From: Spizellomyces sp. 'palustris'
Lineage: Eukaryota; Chytridiomycota; Chytridiomycetes; Spizellomycetales; Spizellomycetaceae
Length of the DNA: 64,000 nt
Reading direction: 5' to 3'
Assembly (NCBI GenBank): GCA_006535965.1
Contig: QEAR01000022.1
Span: forward strand, 124,001 to 188,000
Below, one piece after another: positions 45,479 to 60,164 of the stretch. Positions within the stretch are counted from its first letter, which is position 1. Each line of letters begins with the position of its first letter. The translations under genes and the position numbers were made by a program. The notes beneath the pieces are model-generated. The model was not told the DNA's origin, did no database searches, and worked only from the letters and a program-made list of their open reading frames with translations.

Positions 45479-46662
45479 ATGAAGCTTCCAAAGCGCCGAA
45501 CCCCTCGTCCAAGACCAACCATTAGACCCGAATGCCGGACAGCCGACACTGGCCTCATGATGGAAAGCATTTTTGGTTCTGTTCATACTCCCAGGCCGGA
45601 ACAGCATCCCAGCAGCAAACCATCACTGACAATCGGAGACTTGGTGTGGGCAAAAGTGGGAACAACACCCTTTTGGCCGGCGCAGGTGCGTGCTCATGTG
45701 CCTCAATTAATGAATTAGTATAAAGTGCAAGAGTACGAGTTGGATTGCATTCCTCTGGAAAGGAGATGATGGCGTCTTTATTTTTTTTATCAACTTTCTA
45801 AAGCTGACTGGTCACACTACTTGACGGACTTAGGTCGTCGATCCAAGTCTTATACCCTCCCGAAAGCGCCCATTTCTATCCACAAAGGATACTGCATCAG
45901 TCTTGGTGCAGTTTTTCGCAAAGTACGATTGGTAAGTGCCATATCACAGCTTGATCGACCTGTCATTGATGATACGGACTCGGTTGACATTTTGCGTGCA
46001 ACGATAGTGCATATGTAGCTCCGGGACCGCAATTACTACCTTTTGCACCACATCTCATTTCAAAGTGCGCTCGATCGAAGTCACGACTGTTCAAGATCGC
46101 CGTGGACGAGGCTCTAGCTGCAGGACGGAAAGGACAGCCATCTTCTCCGGCAGATAATATATCACTGCAGAACAGCCAGGGTATTGCTCTCCCCCACACG
46201 GAAGCTGGATCGAGATTTCGTCTTACAAGGCTGCCATCAAGTTTCGGAGATGTTTGTGCAAGAACCGCGCAACAGAGAGACGCTCAAGCTGCAATACGGA
46301 TGCTAACACCTCCTCGCTTGCCACCCCGTTCCACCCTATCAGTTAAACATGATAACCATGGTATACTTCCTATTAAAGACTGCCTGACGCCGCCATCGCC
46401 GCCGAAACCAATACACCGATTTTGTGGCCTCGATGAGCTATCGCGGCAGGCAGTCCTGGAAATTGAGGTGAGCGAACTACAGCACCCTGCCTACTTCCTT
46501 ATATCACGATTCATGTGAAATCTAATCATTCCTATCTCTCCTTAGCGTATGAAGCATCAAGCCGCACTCATCAACATACAACGAAAACGAAAGTCGTCGC
46601 TGGACAATAGTGGGGAGTTTTGCTTACGTAAATCCGCAAAGCTAGCATCGTCTCCGAATTGA
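45479..46662 (+). CDS. PWWP-domain protein (probable chromatin reader)
   Basis: A multi-exon gene. The first exon, after a basic leader (MKLPKRRTPRPRPTIRP), encodes IGDLVWAKVGTTPFWPAQV, which is the GDLVWAK...PWWPA-type signature of a PWWP domain. Here the core reads PFWPA. PWWP domains bind DNA and methylated histone H3 (often H3K36). The rest is short and polar: RRSKSYTLPKAPISIHKGYC, LTPPSPPKPIHRFCGLDELS, and a last exon with HQAALINIQRKRKSSLDNSG and the end KLASSPN. The second exon of the PWWP barrel (between about 45718 and 45800) is not fixed, because several frames are possible. The protein is small for a PWWP family member and has no second catalytic domain. The role is inferred from the domain only. 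Confidence 0.62.
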
Positions 46663-47127
46663 CGAAAAATTGGTTAAACATCTGTATTTGATTGAAGAGA
46701 AAAGGCCGCAAAACGACCTGAAAAAAAAGGATTAATTGAACTCCGAATCTTAAGCTTTATGAGGTTTCACCAGAGCCATTTATTTGTTTACATGACTGTG
46801 AATTTGGCAAACTTTGATGACGAAGGGAATAATTGGAAAATTCTGATCCATGGCATTTGTAAATTGATACTGTCTAGTTTAGTAAATCCTTCAATTTCCA
46901 CTTTTAGGGACAAATATTGACCATGCCTTTCTCCTTTTGAATGATATTATGAAGGGGCGCTTGACGTTGAACAATACTGTGCATAAAATGGGGATCACAT
47001 CAGCCGATAGGGGAGCATGACAGAGAATCGTAATCATACTTGCCTTAGACAACTTTAGAAGCATACTGGAGAGTTCAGGGCATCAGTACTTAGGCGAGCA
47101 GCCAGGTTCGGCCCTCTTTCTTCTCTA
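46663..47127. other. AT-rich intergenic stretch
   Basis: 465 bp between the PWWP gene and the next start codon. AT-rich, with no open frame worth noting, no tRNA and no clear repeat. It presumably holds the 3' end of one gene and the promoter of the next. Confidence 0.5.
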
Positions 47128-49493
47128 ATGATGTCTGGGGGAAACGACCCGCAACCTCTCGGTACTCTTCAGATTTTGGACCAAGTTTCCTGTACAACAC
47201 CAGGAAGTGCTACATGCACTGATACCCTACCACTATCAGCCGAGGAGCCCTTTACTCTCGAGACTTTAGGACAGCTCATCCGTGCGCACAAACGACAATG
47301 TAAAACGCTTATTCTAGCTCGGGTGGAAACTGTGGAGGGGCGAATGTTTTATTATTCAGCCCATCAATTGAACAAAGTCATATTCAGAAAGTTTGGAAAG
47401 GAGGGAGAATATCTATTCAGACTATATGCCTTGAATCCGTTAACGAACACGGAAATTGTGGGTGATGTGCGATATTTTGCAGTGGAGGCACACGATGACG
47501 GAAAGGACGACGATCGAGAGGAAGCGGACTGGAAAAGTCGTCGACTTTTTGGTCCTTCGACCACGTCACTGCGACAGTCATATAGTGAAATGCGCCGGAA
47601 CTCCATGTCGACCTTGATGCGAAACTCCTTGGGCAGTAGAAGGTCCTCCATTCGCGTGGCTGAAGTGGCCGGACCAGTAGATGTCGAGCTCCAAGGCATT
47701 GCCGCTGCCTCCGCAAAAGGAAGCATGGATTTGAAAGTGGAAATTTCTCGTGCGTCCCGAGGAGATCTTGCCATCATGCAGACTTTGGATCGTCTGCGCG
47801 AAGAAAGGGAGCGAAAGGTTGAACAGGATGCTTTGACCAAACGCTTGAAGACGCAGTTAAAGGACCGCAGAGAAAAGATCAAACAGAAGACAGAACAAAA
47901 AGGAGACGGGGACGCGAGGGCTACAGGGAATCTCCAGAGTTTAAGGTCTGCCAGCTTAGAGAATTTGAAGCTCCCTGACAAGGAGGTACGATTGAAGAGT
48001 GCACCCGACCTTTCTCGGATGGCGTCCTATGTGGGGGATTTGCCAGTTTCCATGAACGACCTTCACACATCACTTTCCGTGACATCGTTATCATCTATTG
48101 GTCAACGAGATAGCAGCTGTGACCAATCTAGCTCGCCCGTTCAACGGCACCTTTCACTTGGTGCAAGCAATGAGGAGAGAAGATTTGTCTCCACTCCTGA
48201 CGGGTTGAATGCTGGATCTCTAAAGGTTCCTTCTACAGGACTGACAGGTCGACGTTTATCGTCACCGAACGAATTGAATACGTTTCTTTCCACCGCTCTC
48301 AGAAGGGGGAGTACTGGCGGCACCCCAGATACTCCGACTTTTAAGTTGATCCTTCGCCCAAAGACCATGGAAAGCGTCCGCAAATCTGATGACGCCTTGA
48401 CTGGCCAGGTACCAAGTCCCGTGGAGTCTAGACGAAAACCTTCCATTGTCTCCACATCAGGAGACATGCTGAATAGATATAGTGCATCAAAAAGAGTGGA
48501 GTTTGTCTCACCTCATCAGCAGCCCCCCAAAGCAGCTGACGAGGAGGAGCAGCGAACAGTACAAAGAACATTGTCCGGACAGTCCAAAGGTCAGGAGGAT
48601 GACATGGAAGCGTGGAAGGCGGAGCTGCAAAATGTCAAATCAGCATCACACGAGAGCGTTGCCGGAGAGGATCAAGCAAAAGGTTGGAGACTTGCAGCAC
48701 GCAAGCTGTCAACTTCCCTTGGCAATGGACTGGATGGAATGAATAGACTACGTTCTCGATCAGTCGGACATGTAAACAGGGACTCCCAGCACCGCGGGAG
48801 CATTGGAGACTTTGTGCGAAACAGTAGGAGTACTCGAAGAAGCAAAAGTGGAAAAGGCGGTCTGAGTCCATCAACAGCTGATTTACGGGACATTTATAAA
48901 GCTGTATTCATCGGGACGGATGATGACTTTTTACAGAGAGCCTGCGTTAGGAAGATGTTTGAGCTGAATGCCTTGGAAACTGGTGATGCGTCACTATTTG
49001 AGATACCAACGGAAGTTTTGGAAAGCGAAGGTATGCATTGGCAGTTCAAAATTGCTAATTTGTGATTAATCCTATTGCAACAGGTATTGACCTCCCAAAT
49101 GGTTTGCAAGAAGAAGAAGAAGGCTCCGCAGCGACTCTGGCACAGCAAGATCCTTACCACGACAGGTACCAAGCACCAACCGAAGATCCCGCCTCATTGG
49201 GATCACGACCCTGGCGTGAGTTCTTTCGATCGGGGTCTATAGCGCATTTCTTGGGTGATAGCCGCAATAGCCTTAGCTTTGACCGCAAGAATCTGGGACA
49301 ATCTCTGTTGAGACATCGAACGAAGCTGTTGGCTGCATACCTGGTTGCCGCCGGTACGTCTCTACGCTTCTCAGGATTGTCTTCTGCGAATTTGTATATT
49401 GCAATTGGATTAGCGTCGGCAGTCTTTATTGCGTTGGGAATTTTACTGTACGTATTACATAGACCCAAATCGGAGGTGGAATCCGAAGTTTAG
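47128..49493 (+). CDS. Unrecognised Ser/Arg-rich protein with C-terminal membrane anchor
   Basis: Two exons, 47128-49030 and 49084-49493, join in phase to 770 residues. Three parts can be seen. Residues 40-115 look ordered (PFTLETLGQLIRAHKRQCKT, then ILARVETVEGRMFYYSAHQL and GKEGEYLFRLYALNPLTNTE). A long central region is Ser/Arg/Lys-rich with a charged coiled coil (LDRLREERERKVEQDALTKR) and many RRxS-type sites suited to kinase control. Near the end an ordered block (DIYKAVFIGTDDDFLQRACV) precedes two hydrophobic segments (LLAAYLVAAGTSLRFSGL and LYIAIGLASAVFIALGILLY) and a short charged tail. It is probably inserted in an internal membrane by its C-terminus, facing the cytosol. I know no family for it. 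Confidence 0.65.
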
Positions 49494-49661
49494 AGATTTA
49501 TCAATTAGCCCGTAGCTGTAGCGAGTAATAGTTTGGTATTCCAAGATCTGACTTTCGTTGTGCCTCTGGATTTAGTTTCGACAGTGTTCCGTCACGCTAA
49601 ACTTAACATATATCTCGTAAATAAAGAGTGATATATTTCAGAACATGCTCAAATAAACAGA

Positions 49662-49733
49662 TCCGCATTGGTCCAGTGGTCAGGATTCCGCGCTCTCACC
49701 GCGGCGGCCGGGGTTCGATTCCCCGATGCGGAA
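49662..49733 (+). tRNA. tRNA-Glu (anticodon CTC)
   Basis: A 72-nt cloverleaf with the same acceptor (TCCGCAT/ATGCGGA) and T arm as the three TTC copies. It has anticodon loop CTCTCAC, discriminator A, and small changes in the D loop, at the D-arm/anticodon-stem junction and at the anticodon stem/variable region. A run of five T starts at 49737, a good pol III terminator. No intron. Confidence 0.97.
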
Positions 49734-49983
49734 TTCTTTTTGACTTTTGACTTGTCGCTGCATGCAACAGTGCGAATGACTGTGCCGCGCCCGGTGGTCT
49801 GTGAGTCAGAGGTTCAACGTGCAGGTTGTTTGCCACCAAGTGAGGAGGATTGAAAAGGCAATCTGGCTTTGGACCTCGAGTCAGCGGGTCGCTTGTCTCT
49901 GGTCGATACGGGCGTTTTTGCTGGTTACCCGTGTACACGTTGGCACACGCACACTTCTCGGGCATTCAGCAAGATCTGGAAAA

Positions 49984-52914
<2,931 letters not shown>

Positions 52915-53006
52915 ACAGCTGCATAATCCATAGAAAATATCGCATACTGGGAGTATCTCAATGAATCCACAGAGAATATATTATCTCAGTGGGAGACACA
53001 ACTTAT

Positions 53007-54664
53007 TTATGTTAGTTGAGCTGCCTGAAAGCGAGTAGCCAGGAGTAAATAACTACCGAAATATCCAGCAAGTTCACCTAATAAGGATACATACCTTCTC
53101 GTAAAGCGATTCCACCACATGACCCATGTTCTTGATGGTATCTAGCGTTGCCTCATATGCTTTCTAGAATTGGAACGGTACGCGTCAAGAGACATCGTAA
53201 CCAGGCTACATATGAGAGATCTTACATCTGCCTCGCGTTCATCAAACACTTCCAGGCATCCGGCTCCTTGATCCAGAATTCCACTAAACACTTTATCAAG
53301 AATCATCTGGGACAGTCTTCGGACAGTAGATTGACTTTTTTAGCATTCTACGAATTCTCAACTTCAGCCACACAGATCACTCACTTAGTTTCGACAGACG
53401 TGGTAGGAAGCTTCACCAATTCAGCAACATGAGCGATTTCAACCCGAGAGAAGGGCTCAATGATTCGGAGCAAATTTTGTTCAAATAAGGTGTCGTACAG
53501 TGCAGCCAGGTGGGAGCGTATGATGGGATCATTTCCTAGCTCTGTAGGAAGCAAACATACTATTTTTAGGATCTACAGTAGATGCCGGACTTTGGCTACG
53601 GACACTGACCTTCTTTGTATTTTGCCAAAGCTTGCTCAAACTCTAGAAGGGACCGATTTTGATGGGCGCTTGCGATGGCGCGCATTGCTTCGACTTGAGA
53701 TCCAGCATACCGCAGCGCCAGTTTGCTATTTACAATAGCATTGACATCTTCCGACTTGAAGGAGAATGAATTTCTCGCCCAGATATGGGTGACAAGATAT
53801 TGTTGGTTCACGCACCAGGTTCAGCATTATTTTGCACAGCAACATGTACTTTAGAGCGAGGACAGCCCGCCTGTCATCCTGTGATGCAAAGCTTTCTAAT
53901 GTTTCGTAAAAGTACGAGTATCTAGAAAAGAAAACAGCAATTCGCAAGGAGTAATCATTTCGGCCAGTGGACCATTCCACCTACGCTGTTTTGTAGTCCT
54001 TCTCTTCGGCATGCAAGATTCCTGACTGCATATCAAGCTGAGCCTGCATCAAGGGTGGGCAGTAAATTGAATTGGCTGATGTACGCGCCGAGGTCAACGC
54101 CGCACGCGATTTTGCCAGGTTGCGCAAGGCATGGTAGGCTCTACTTTCAAGTAGTTGAACTTCCATCAATACATTCTTGTCATCCAATCGCTTGAGCTCT
54201 TTTAGCAGGGACGAGATTAGTGTAAGGGCATCCGAGTATGATTTGTTGTCCAAATAAAGAGCCACCAGCCGAGTTTCCAACGCCTGTCGCAAAAAGATGC
54301 GCTTCTCGTTCAGAGCCCATTGAATGGATTCCCTGCACACGTCAATTTGAAGAGGAATAGAGTCCGGGATGTCCGCAAAAAGATCGAGCAGCGTTCTTAT
54401 GAGTTTGGCAGTCTTTGCTTTGGATGTGTTAGCCAAGTACGACGGCGATGCCCGAATGAGTTGTCCCAGTTCCTGCGCTCTCTTGGTATCCCGGTACAGC
54501 TCTCCTAACTTCAGAAACGCGGCCTCCCTGACTCTAACTTCTTCCTCAGTGCCCCCTGTGGCATCATTGACTAGGTTCTGGTATAAAATGATGGCTTGGT
54601 CCGGAGACGTCTTGGCCAGGTCATCGGCTTGCTTCAGGGAATCGGCTAGTGTCCCGCCAGACAT
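53007..54664 (-). CDS. RPN6: 26S proteasome lid subunit Rpn6 (PSMD11)
   Basis: Multi-exon; start ATG 54664 ([20 protein letters not shown]), stop TAA 53009-53007. Rpn6 is the lid clamp that contacts the core particle. The N-terminal helical-repeat solenoid includes [20 protein letters not shown], then [20 protein letters not shown] and [20 protein letters not shown]. The first exon ends AEEKDYKTA and joins [52 protein letters not shown] and the PCI domain ([40 protein letters not shown]). The terminal helix [11 protein letters not shown] is spliced to AAQLT, as in other Rpn6 proteins. Divergent from PDA1. Confidence 0.94.
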
Positions 54665-55070
54665 TTTTTCTCGCGAATAGTGCTAATTGAATGGTAGTGG
54701 ATTTAGATCACGGCGCAAAAGGTGTCGCTCGCTATACCGATACGGGCGCTTCAAAGAATGATTGTCTGCAAATCTCGACGAGTTCTGAATGCACTTGAAC
54801 GCGTCATCCCTGCAGGCAGGACGACCTCGTCGTGAGCGCAGCGCCACAGGTTCTCCATTGGTCTGATTTGATGACGTACACTTATGGCTTAGCTCCAGTG
54901 GCTTAGTACACCCTATCCGACGGGTCATCGATCGATTACCATTGTCCCGCCGCCAGTTGTCGTCGTCGCCGCAGTTTTATATCCGGGACCTTGTTGTCTT
55001 TGTATTTGACTTGCTGCAGTTGCCGACGAGCCTCTTCCCATTCTTTCTTTCTGCGCTCTGTGCAAACGCC
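54665..55070. promoter_or_regulatory. Divergent intergenic region between RPN6 and PDA1
   Basis: 406 bp between two outward starts. The PDA1 frame remains open upstream to 54942, but this stretch is probably 5' UTR. I looked for the yeast Rpn4 proteasome element GGTGGCAAA and did not find it. No TATA box stands out. Confidence 0.4.
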
Positions 55071-56343
55071 ATGTTGACGCACACACTAGCACGAACAGCA
55101 TCGGCGGCCCGTTCCATCGGCATTCGCGCTACACCCTCGAGCGTTGCACCACGGCTGTTCTCGACAACTGCCGTCCCCCGCGCAGAGGAGACGTACACAT
55201 TTACCTTTCCAGAGAGTCACTATGCGTATCACAACTGTGGCCCAATCCCTCTTGAGTCCACCGCTACCAAAGATGAGTTGGTGGAATTATACCGGACTAT
55301 GGCCGTCATCCGCCGGTTGGAGACCGCGTCTGACCAGGTACCTCATAATAAAAGTATTTCTGTCCTCTATCCTCATATGTTAAGATCATCTCTGCTTCCG
55401 AATCAAACAGCTTTATAAAGCAAAGTTGATTCGAGGGTTCTGCCACTTGTCGACAGGCCAGGAGGCTGTTGCCACTGGGATGAGCGCGGGGATCTCGAAA
55501 GACGATGCAATCATTACGGCGTACCGCTGTCACGGGTTTACATTGGTTCGGGGTGCCTCTCCGACGAGTATATTAGCAGAACTGATGGGTCGACGCGATG
55601 GATGCTCACGGGGCAAGGGTGGTTCAATGCACATGTTTGCGCACGAATTTTATGGCGGAAACGGTATTGTCGGTGCGCAGGTACCTATCGGTGCAGGTAT
55701 TGCGCTTGCACAAAAGTATCTGAACAAGGGAACAATGACATTCGCCCTGTACGGGGACGGTGCCGCAAATCAAGGGCAGGTTTTTGAGGCATACAATATG
55801 GCAAAGCTGTGGAATCTTCCTGTTGTCTTCGTTTGCGAAAACAACATGTATGGTATGGGTACCTCTGCACACCGTGCGGCAGCATCGACAAAGTACTATA
55901 CGCGCGGTGACTACATCCCTGGTATTCGGGTCAATGGGATGGACGTTCTGGCTGTGAAAGAGGCATCAAAATGGGCACGTGAATGGACTCTTTCTGGAAA
56001 AGGGCCTCTTGTCATGGAAATGGTCACATATCGGTATGGTGGACACTCTATGTCCGACCCGGGAACCACGTACCGGACCCGTGAAGAAATTCAACATATG
56101 CGTTCGACCAATGATCCGATTACTGGATTGAAGGAGAGGATTCTTGAGCGGGATATTTTGTCGGAGGAAGAATTGAAGAAAATTGACAAGGAAGTGCGAA
56201 CGGAGATTGACAAAGCACTGACAGACGCGAAAGCCAGCCCTGAGCCCGATGTGGCGGAACTATTTACCGACATTTACAGCAAGGGTAACGAACCTCCATT
56301 CCTGCGTGGATGCACCCCAGATGAAATTCACCGTTACACTTGA
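55071..56343 (+). CDS. PDA1: Pyruvate dehydrogenase E1 component, alpha subunit
   Basis: Two exons, 55071-55337 and 55411-56343, give 399 residues, the usual family length. The enzyme decarboxylates pyruvate using thiamine diphosphate in the mitochondrial matrix. The presequence [20 protein letters not shown] is Arg/Ala-rich with no acidic residue. Motifs present: [64 protein letters not shown], and the TPP motif [15 protein letters not shown] closing at [13 protein letters not shown]. The phosphorylation loop [20 protein letters not shown] has the conserved regulatory serines. The ATG at 55071 was chosen over upstream in-frame starts because the presequence begins there. Activity depends on lipoate, whose precursor comes from type II fatty-acid synthesis (see OAR1). 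Confidence 0.96.
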
Positions 56344-56820
56344 ATATATGCGCAATATATCACAATGACGTTGTTCCTCATGATTTTTGCAAGCTGGTAC
56401 ATGCAATATTCAGCTGCGGGAAAGTTTAGGTGCGAATGAATATATTGACAACAGACAAGCTGCATTGCAAATAGTAGTGAGCAAGTTCACGTGTTCTTGA
56501 GCCCAGTCCTGTCGCGTCCCAAGTCGCGTCCGTGCTTGACTGATCTCACACCTTTGCTGAACAAAAATCTGGGAAGAACTAAAGCAGCACCGCAAACAGC
56601 TTTAGCAACTACAATAAACTTCTGGGTGACAAGTTCTGTGATTAACCGCCTTCCCGTAAACCCGCGGCGTTTGGCATCGGACCTCATACGCGTACCCTTA
56701 CAAAGGGAAATAAAATGCTGGCGAGTTGCTTTGACCTTTTGTGCATGCTATGATTCAGCAAAAGGATAGCATCTAAACCTCTGAAGCGATATTTAGACAT
56801 CTGCAGATAGTTCTCCACCA
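56344..56820. other. Spacer holding the unresolved 5' end of the Ase1 gene
   Basis: 477 bp with no independent gene. The Ase1-like frame has no ATG between its nearest upstream stop (56794-56796) and 56821, so a short first exon must lie here. One candidate is the 10-nt exon 56715-56724 (ATG CTG GCG A) spliced to the AG at 56820-56821, which keeps phase but has a weak GTTGCT donor. An alternative acceptor is the AG at 56805-56806. Confidence 0.4.
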
Positions 56821-59259
56821 GTGCGAACCGTGTCGCAAGTCGCAAAACGAGTTCTTTCTTCTCCTAGCTCATCACAAAGCCCGCGTGGTGCGACCCGCTT
56901 CTATTCTCCCCCTCGGGCATCTCTCAAACAAGAGGCACCTCACAAACGTGCGTCGAATGTTTCGCCGATCAAAAATAGTGATAGTACAACCAGCGTCGTG
57001 CATAGCTTTAGCTTTGAGTCCTTGAACCATGTCAAAACAAAACTCGTTCGCATAGAGGAGCTCTGGCAAGAGGCATTGTACGAGGATAATGGATATGCCC
57101 CGGTTATGCTTGATGGAAAGGGAGACAGTGAAGCCGGCACGGGCTCGCACCCAAGTATGCTCGGTAATGGACCGTCTGGCTGGTCGGAACGCGAGCGGTC
57201 GTTCCAGGTATATACAAGTGTTGTATAGATCGATGTAGCAGGTCATCTCAGTCGCCAATCCATATTGCCTATAAGTGCTTGAAGGAAGTTATTGACACAA
57301 TGATTTCGGACGAGATGAGACGACGCGAGGAAGTAATACTCCAGATTGAGAGACTTTCGGTATGTGCTTATGCCAAGGATGAGGGAGGCTCACACTACCT
57401 CTGACATTAAAAAGTGCAGAGTGAGATACGTTCGTACTGCGATACGACAGGGGAGAGTCTTGATCAGTATATCGGAGATTCTCATGCACCGATAACCTCT
57501 ATCTATCTACACCGGAGAGAACTAGTAGAAAAGCATGATAGTTTACGTCAGGTAGACCTGGTTGACTATGCTAACATGTTTTTTACATCCACTGTACTGA
57601 CCAAGGCTATATCCCGCCAGCTTATATCACAACGCCAGGAGGAGCACAAAAGGATTTGGAATCAATGCGTCGCTCTCCGCGAAGAATTAGAAGATCTCGA
57701 AGAGGATGAATATAATATGGTACCAGGACTCTCTCAATATCTTGTATTTGCTACGATTGACCGTCCTTGCCTACAGCCAAGTTCGGAATTAACGCTGGCT
57801 TCCCTTGAGAAAGCAAACCGTTTACTAAAGAAACTTGAAACTGAGAAAGTACGCATTTGCCTTATGCTCACTTCTTTTGACAAACGTGCCGATAGCTAAC
57901 TGGCATCAGGCGTTACGCATAGACGGCCTCAGCCGATCAGCAGCGCAACTATTACATATTTCCTATGAACTTTCCCAGCCGGTACCGGAGCCATTTCGAT
58001 CACACTTGGAGAACTTGTGCGACGGCGTTTCGATTGCCATTCTTTCGCCCGAATATATTCGATCTGCATTAATGTCGAAAGGCATCCAGCCACCCTTGAG
58101 TTTGTCGCGCAAATTTATTTACGACCTCGAATATGCTACCGAGCGCGTTCGAGTCGAACATGAGCTGTTGATGAAAAAAGTCGACAACTTGATTCGAGAA
58201 ATCGAGCTCTTTTGGGATCAGTTGGATATCCCGAGAAACCATAGGAAGGCCCTTCCTAGAAGCATAGAATGTATCGATGAGTACACGGCGATATCTGATG
58301 ACTTCCGTGTAAAATGGAAGCAAAATATGGAGGAGAAAGTTGACAGTTTGCTGAAGCGAGCCGAGACACTCTGGCAGCAATGTCATGTTCCGCATGATGA
58401 GCGCAGACAATTTATGGATAACATTAAAGACAATCCTTATTCGCCTTTGACTGTCGAGATTTTATGTCAGGAAATTGAAATCTTAGAGAAACGCTATGAA
58501 GTGCACCGGTCCTTGTTCAAGATGGTGGAGGATCGAATGGCGTTTATCCAGAAGATGATTGATTTTGAGAAAACGGCGTCCGATCCCAAAAGGCTATTTC
58601 GACCGTCTTTCCGGCTTGTGGAAGAGGAGAAGTTCCGCAAGACATGCTATCCCACACTGTTGAAAATGGAAGATGCGCTGAGAAAGGGTGTACAGGCGAT
58701 GGAAGCAGAAACGGGACAGCCATTCATTTGTAATGGCATCAGATTCTTAGATTCCATGTCGCGCGAGATTTCGGAGCGGTTTGTTAATGCATCTGTGTTC
58801 GTACTTGATCACGGCTCCACTTCTTCGGGAATCACGGGGACTGGTGGCGAAATCGCAGGCTCGAACACCCGCTTAGTTTCATCTCCCAGGTTCCGGCGCA
58901 CGTCACAATCGAATACTCATTTAGCGTCATCGGGAAGCAGCAAAACCATGTCCAGCGTGTCACGATCCCGTCCACATACTCCACCGTCTAGCCTCCGTAA
59001 AAGTAGTTCCGCCAATGATTTAGCGGCATCCGCATCAAAGCACGAAACGAGGGTCAGCAGTCCTACACCATCGCGAAACTGTGCTGCCGTAGGAACATCC
59101 GGCAGAAGCTGGGGAAAGCGCGATAGAGCACTATTGGTTTCAGGACAAGTGGAGGGGTCGACTCAGCGACCACCGCTCGCCACAACACCCAAGAGCGCCA
59201 CTGCGAAGGCGAGCTCTGAGGTTGTGTCGAATGGTGAACCTCAACACACACAGAAATGA
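56821..59259 (+). CDS. ASE1: Microtubule-bundling protein of the Ase1/PRC1/MAP65 family
   Basis: At least four exons, with the true start just upstream (see the spacer entry). The protein crosslinks antiparallel microtubules in the spindle midzone. Signs of the family: SFSFESLNHVKTKLVRIEEL near the N-terminus, the long helical rod (VIDTMISDEMRRREEVILQI, SSEIRSYCDTTGESLDQYIG, ISRQLISQRQEEHKRIWNQC), and the spectrin-like microtubule-binding part. There LFWDQLDIPRNHRK, TLWQQCHVPHDERRQF and EIEILEKRYEVHRSLFKMVE resemble the conserved LWD-x-L signature repeats of MAP65 proteins. The last 170 residues are Ser/Thr/Pro-rich with several SP/TP pairs (SRPHTPPSSLRKSSS), likely Cdk sites as in Ase1/PRC1. 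The stop is at 59257-59259. Confidence 0.88.
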
Positions 59260-59540
59260 GGTTTGTTTGGTAATCCAGGCATAGATTTTTCAGATAGTTT
59301 TGGATAGGTTGAATTTTTGATTGTAATTATAAAACCTTACGATGTACGATCAAGATACATTTAGTCGGCAACTTGAAGTATGCATTTACCCACCCACATA
59401 CAACAAGGCTGAGCGAGGAATTAACCGGTTTGGACATAAAACAAGAAACGATGGTATTCGGCAAATGCTGCGAGGTGCGAGTAGGGATACGCAGAGAGGG
59501 AAATCATATATATTTGATTTGAGTGAAAACGAAAGAACAG

Positions 59541-59612
59541 TCCGCATTGGTCCAGTGGTTAGGATCCCGCGCTTTCACCGCGGTGGCCGGGGTTCGATTC
59601 CCCGATGCGGAG
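59541..59612 (+). tRNA. tRNA-Glu (anticodon TTC)
   Basis: A 72-nt cloverleaf with anticodon loop CTTTCAC and discriminator G, identical in every base to the minus-strand gene at 9002-9073. A run of six T at 59627-59632 is a standard pol III terminator. It is 335 bp upstream of another tRNA-Glu. Confidence 0.98.
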
Positions 59613-59947
59613 TACGTGAGGTTATATTTTTTGCGAAGCCACGCGACCAATACAATTTATACTGTACAACTAGAGTCTTGCTGATGCACAGTTATGGTGC
59701 TCGTGTTGACGCATTTACCGGACAAACGGTGGATTCGAATTATACTGCATATGAAGTACTAGCCCAATATGTATAATTCAATCGAATCACTGCTGTGGTT
59801 ATCCCAGTGAATTCTTCGGCTTGAGTTGTATTGCAGTTTGACAATGACAGGAAGGAAAGGGTAAAGCAGTTGGGAGCCTCGGGTTGGGTAGTGGTGACAT
59901 TGAAAACATATTGGTGATATAGACATATACTCTCTTGATTTTGCGAA
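59613..59947. other. Spacer between two tRNA-Glu genes
   Basis: 335 bp, AT-rich. A short plus-strand frame that reads through the first tRNA continues here, but it has no coding character. Nothing else is seen apart from the pol III terminator of the first tRNA. Confidence 0.5.
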
Positions 59948-60019
59948 TCCGCATTGGTCCAGTGGTCAGGATCCCGCGCTTTCACCGCGGTGGCCGGGGT
60001 TCGATTCCCCGATGCGGAG
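59948..60019 (+). tRNA. tRNA-Glu (anticodon TTC)
   Basis: A 72-nt cloverleaf that differs from the copy at 59541 by one base, a T to C change in the D loop (AGTGGTCAGG instead of AGTGGTTAGG), which it shares with the CTC gene at 49662. A run of seven T at 60036-60042 terminates it. It lies 145 bp upstream of the IMP3 start codon. Confidence 0.98.
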
Positions 60020-60164
60020 TAAATCTTTGAACGTGTTTTTTTATCAATTCTACCATGACTATGCCAAGAATTTGTTTTTTCACGTGCTGGGAACTGACCT
60101 CTGGAAGACGGTGGTCAACTGCATTCAACATCCCTCCAACGCTTCCGCTTCTCGCTCATCCGCA

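Noticed and set aside
47364-47981. 205-codon minus-strand frame
   Set aside because: Shadow of the long plus-strand exon of the 47128 gene, with a composition typical of antisense coding.
59342-59776. 144-codon plus-strand frame
   Set aside because: It reads straight through the tRNA-Glu gene at 59541-59612 and has no coding character.
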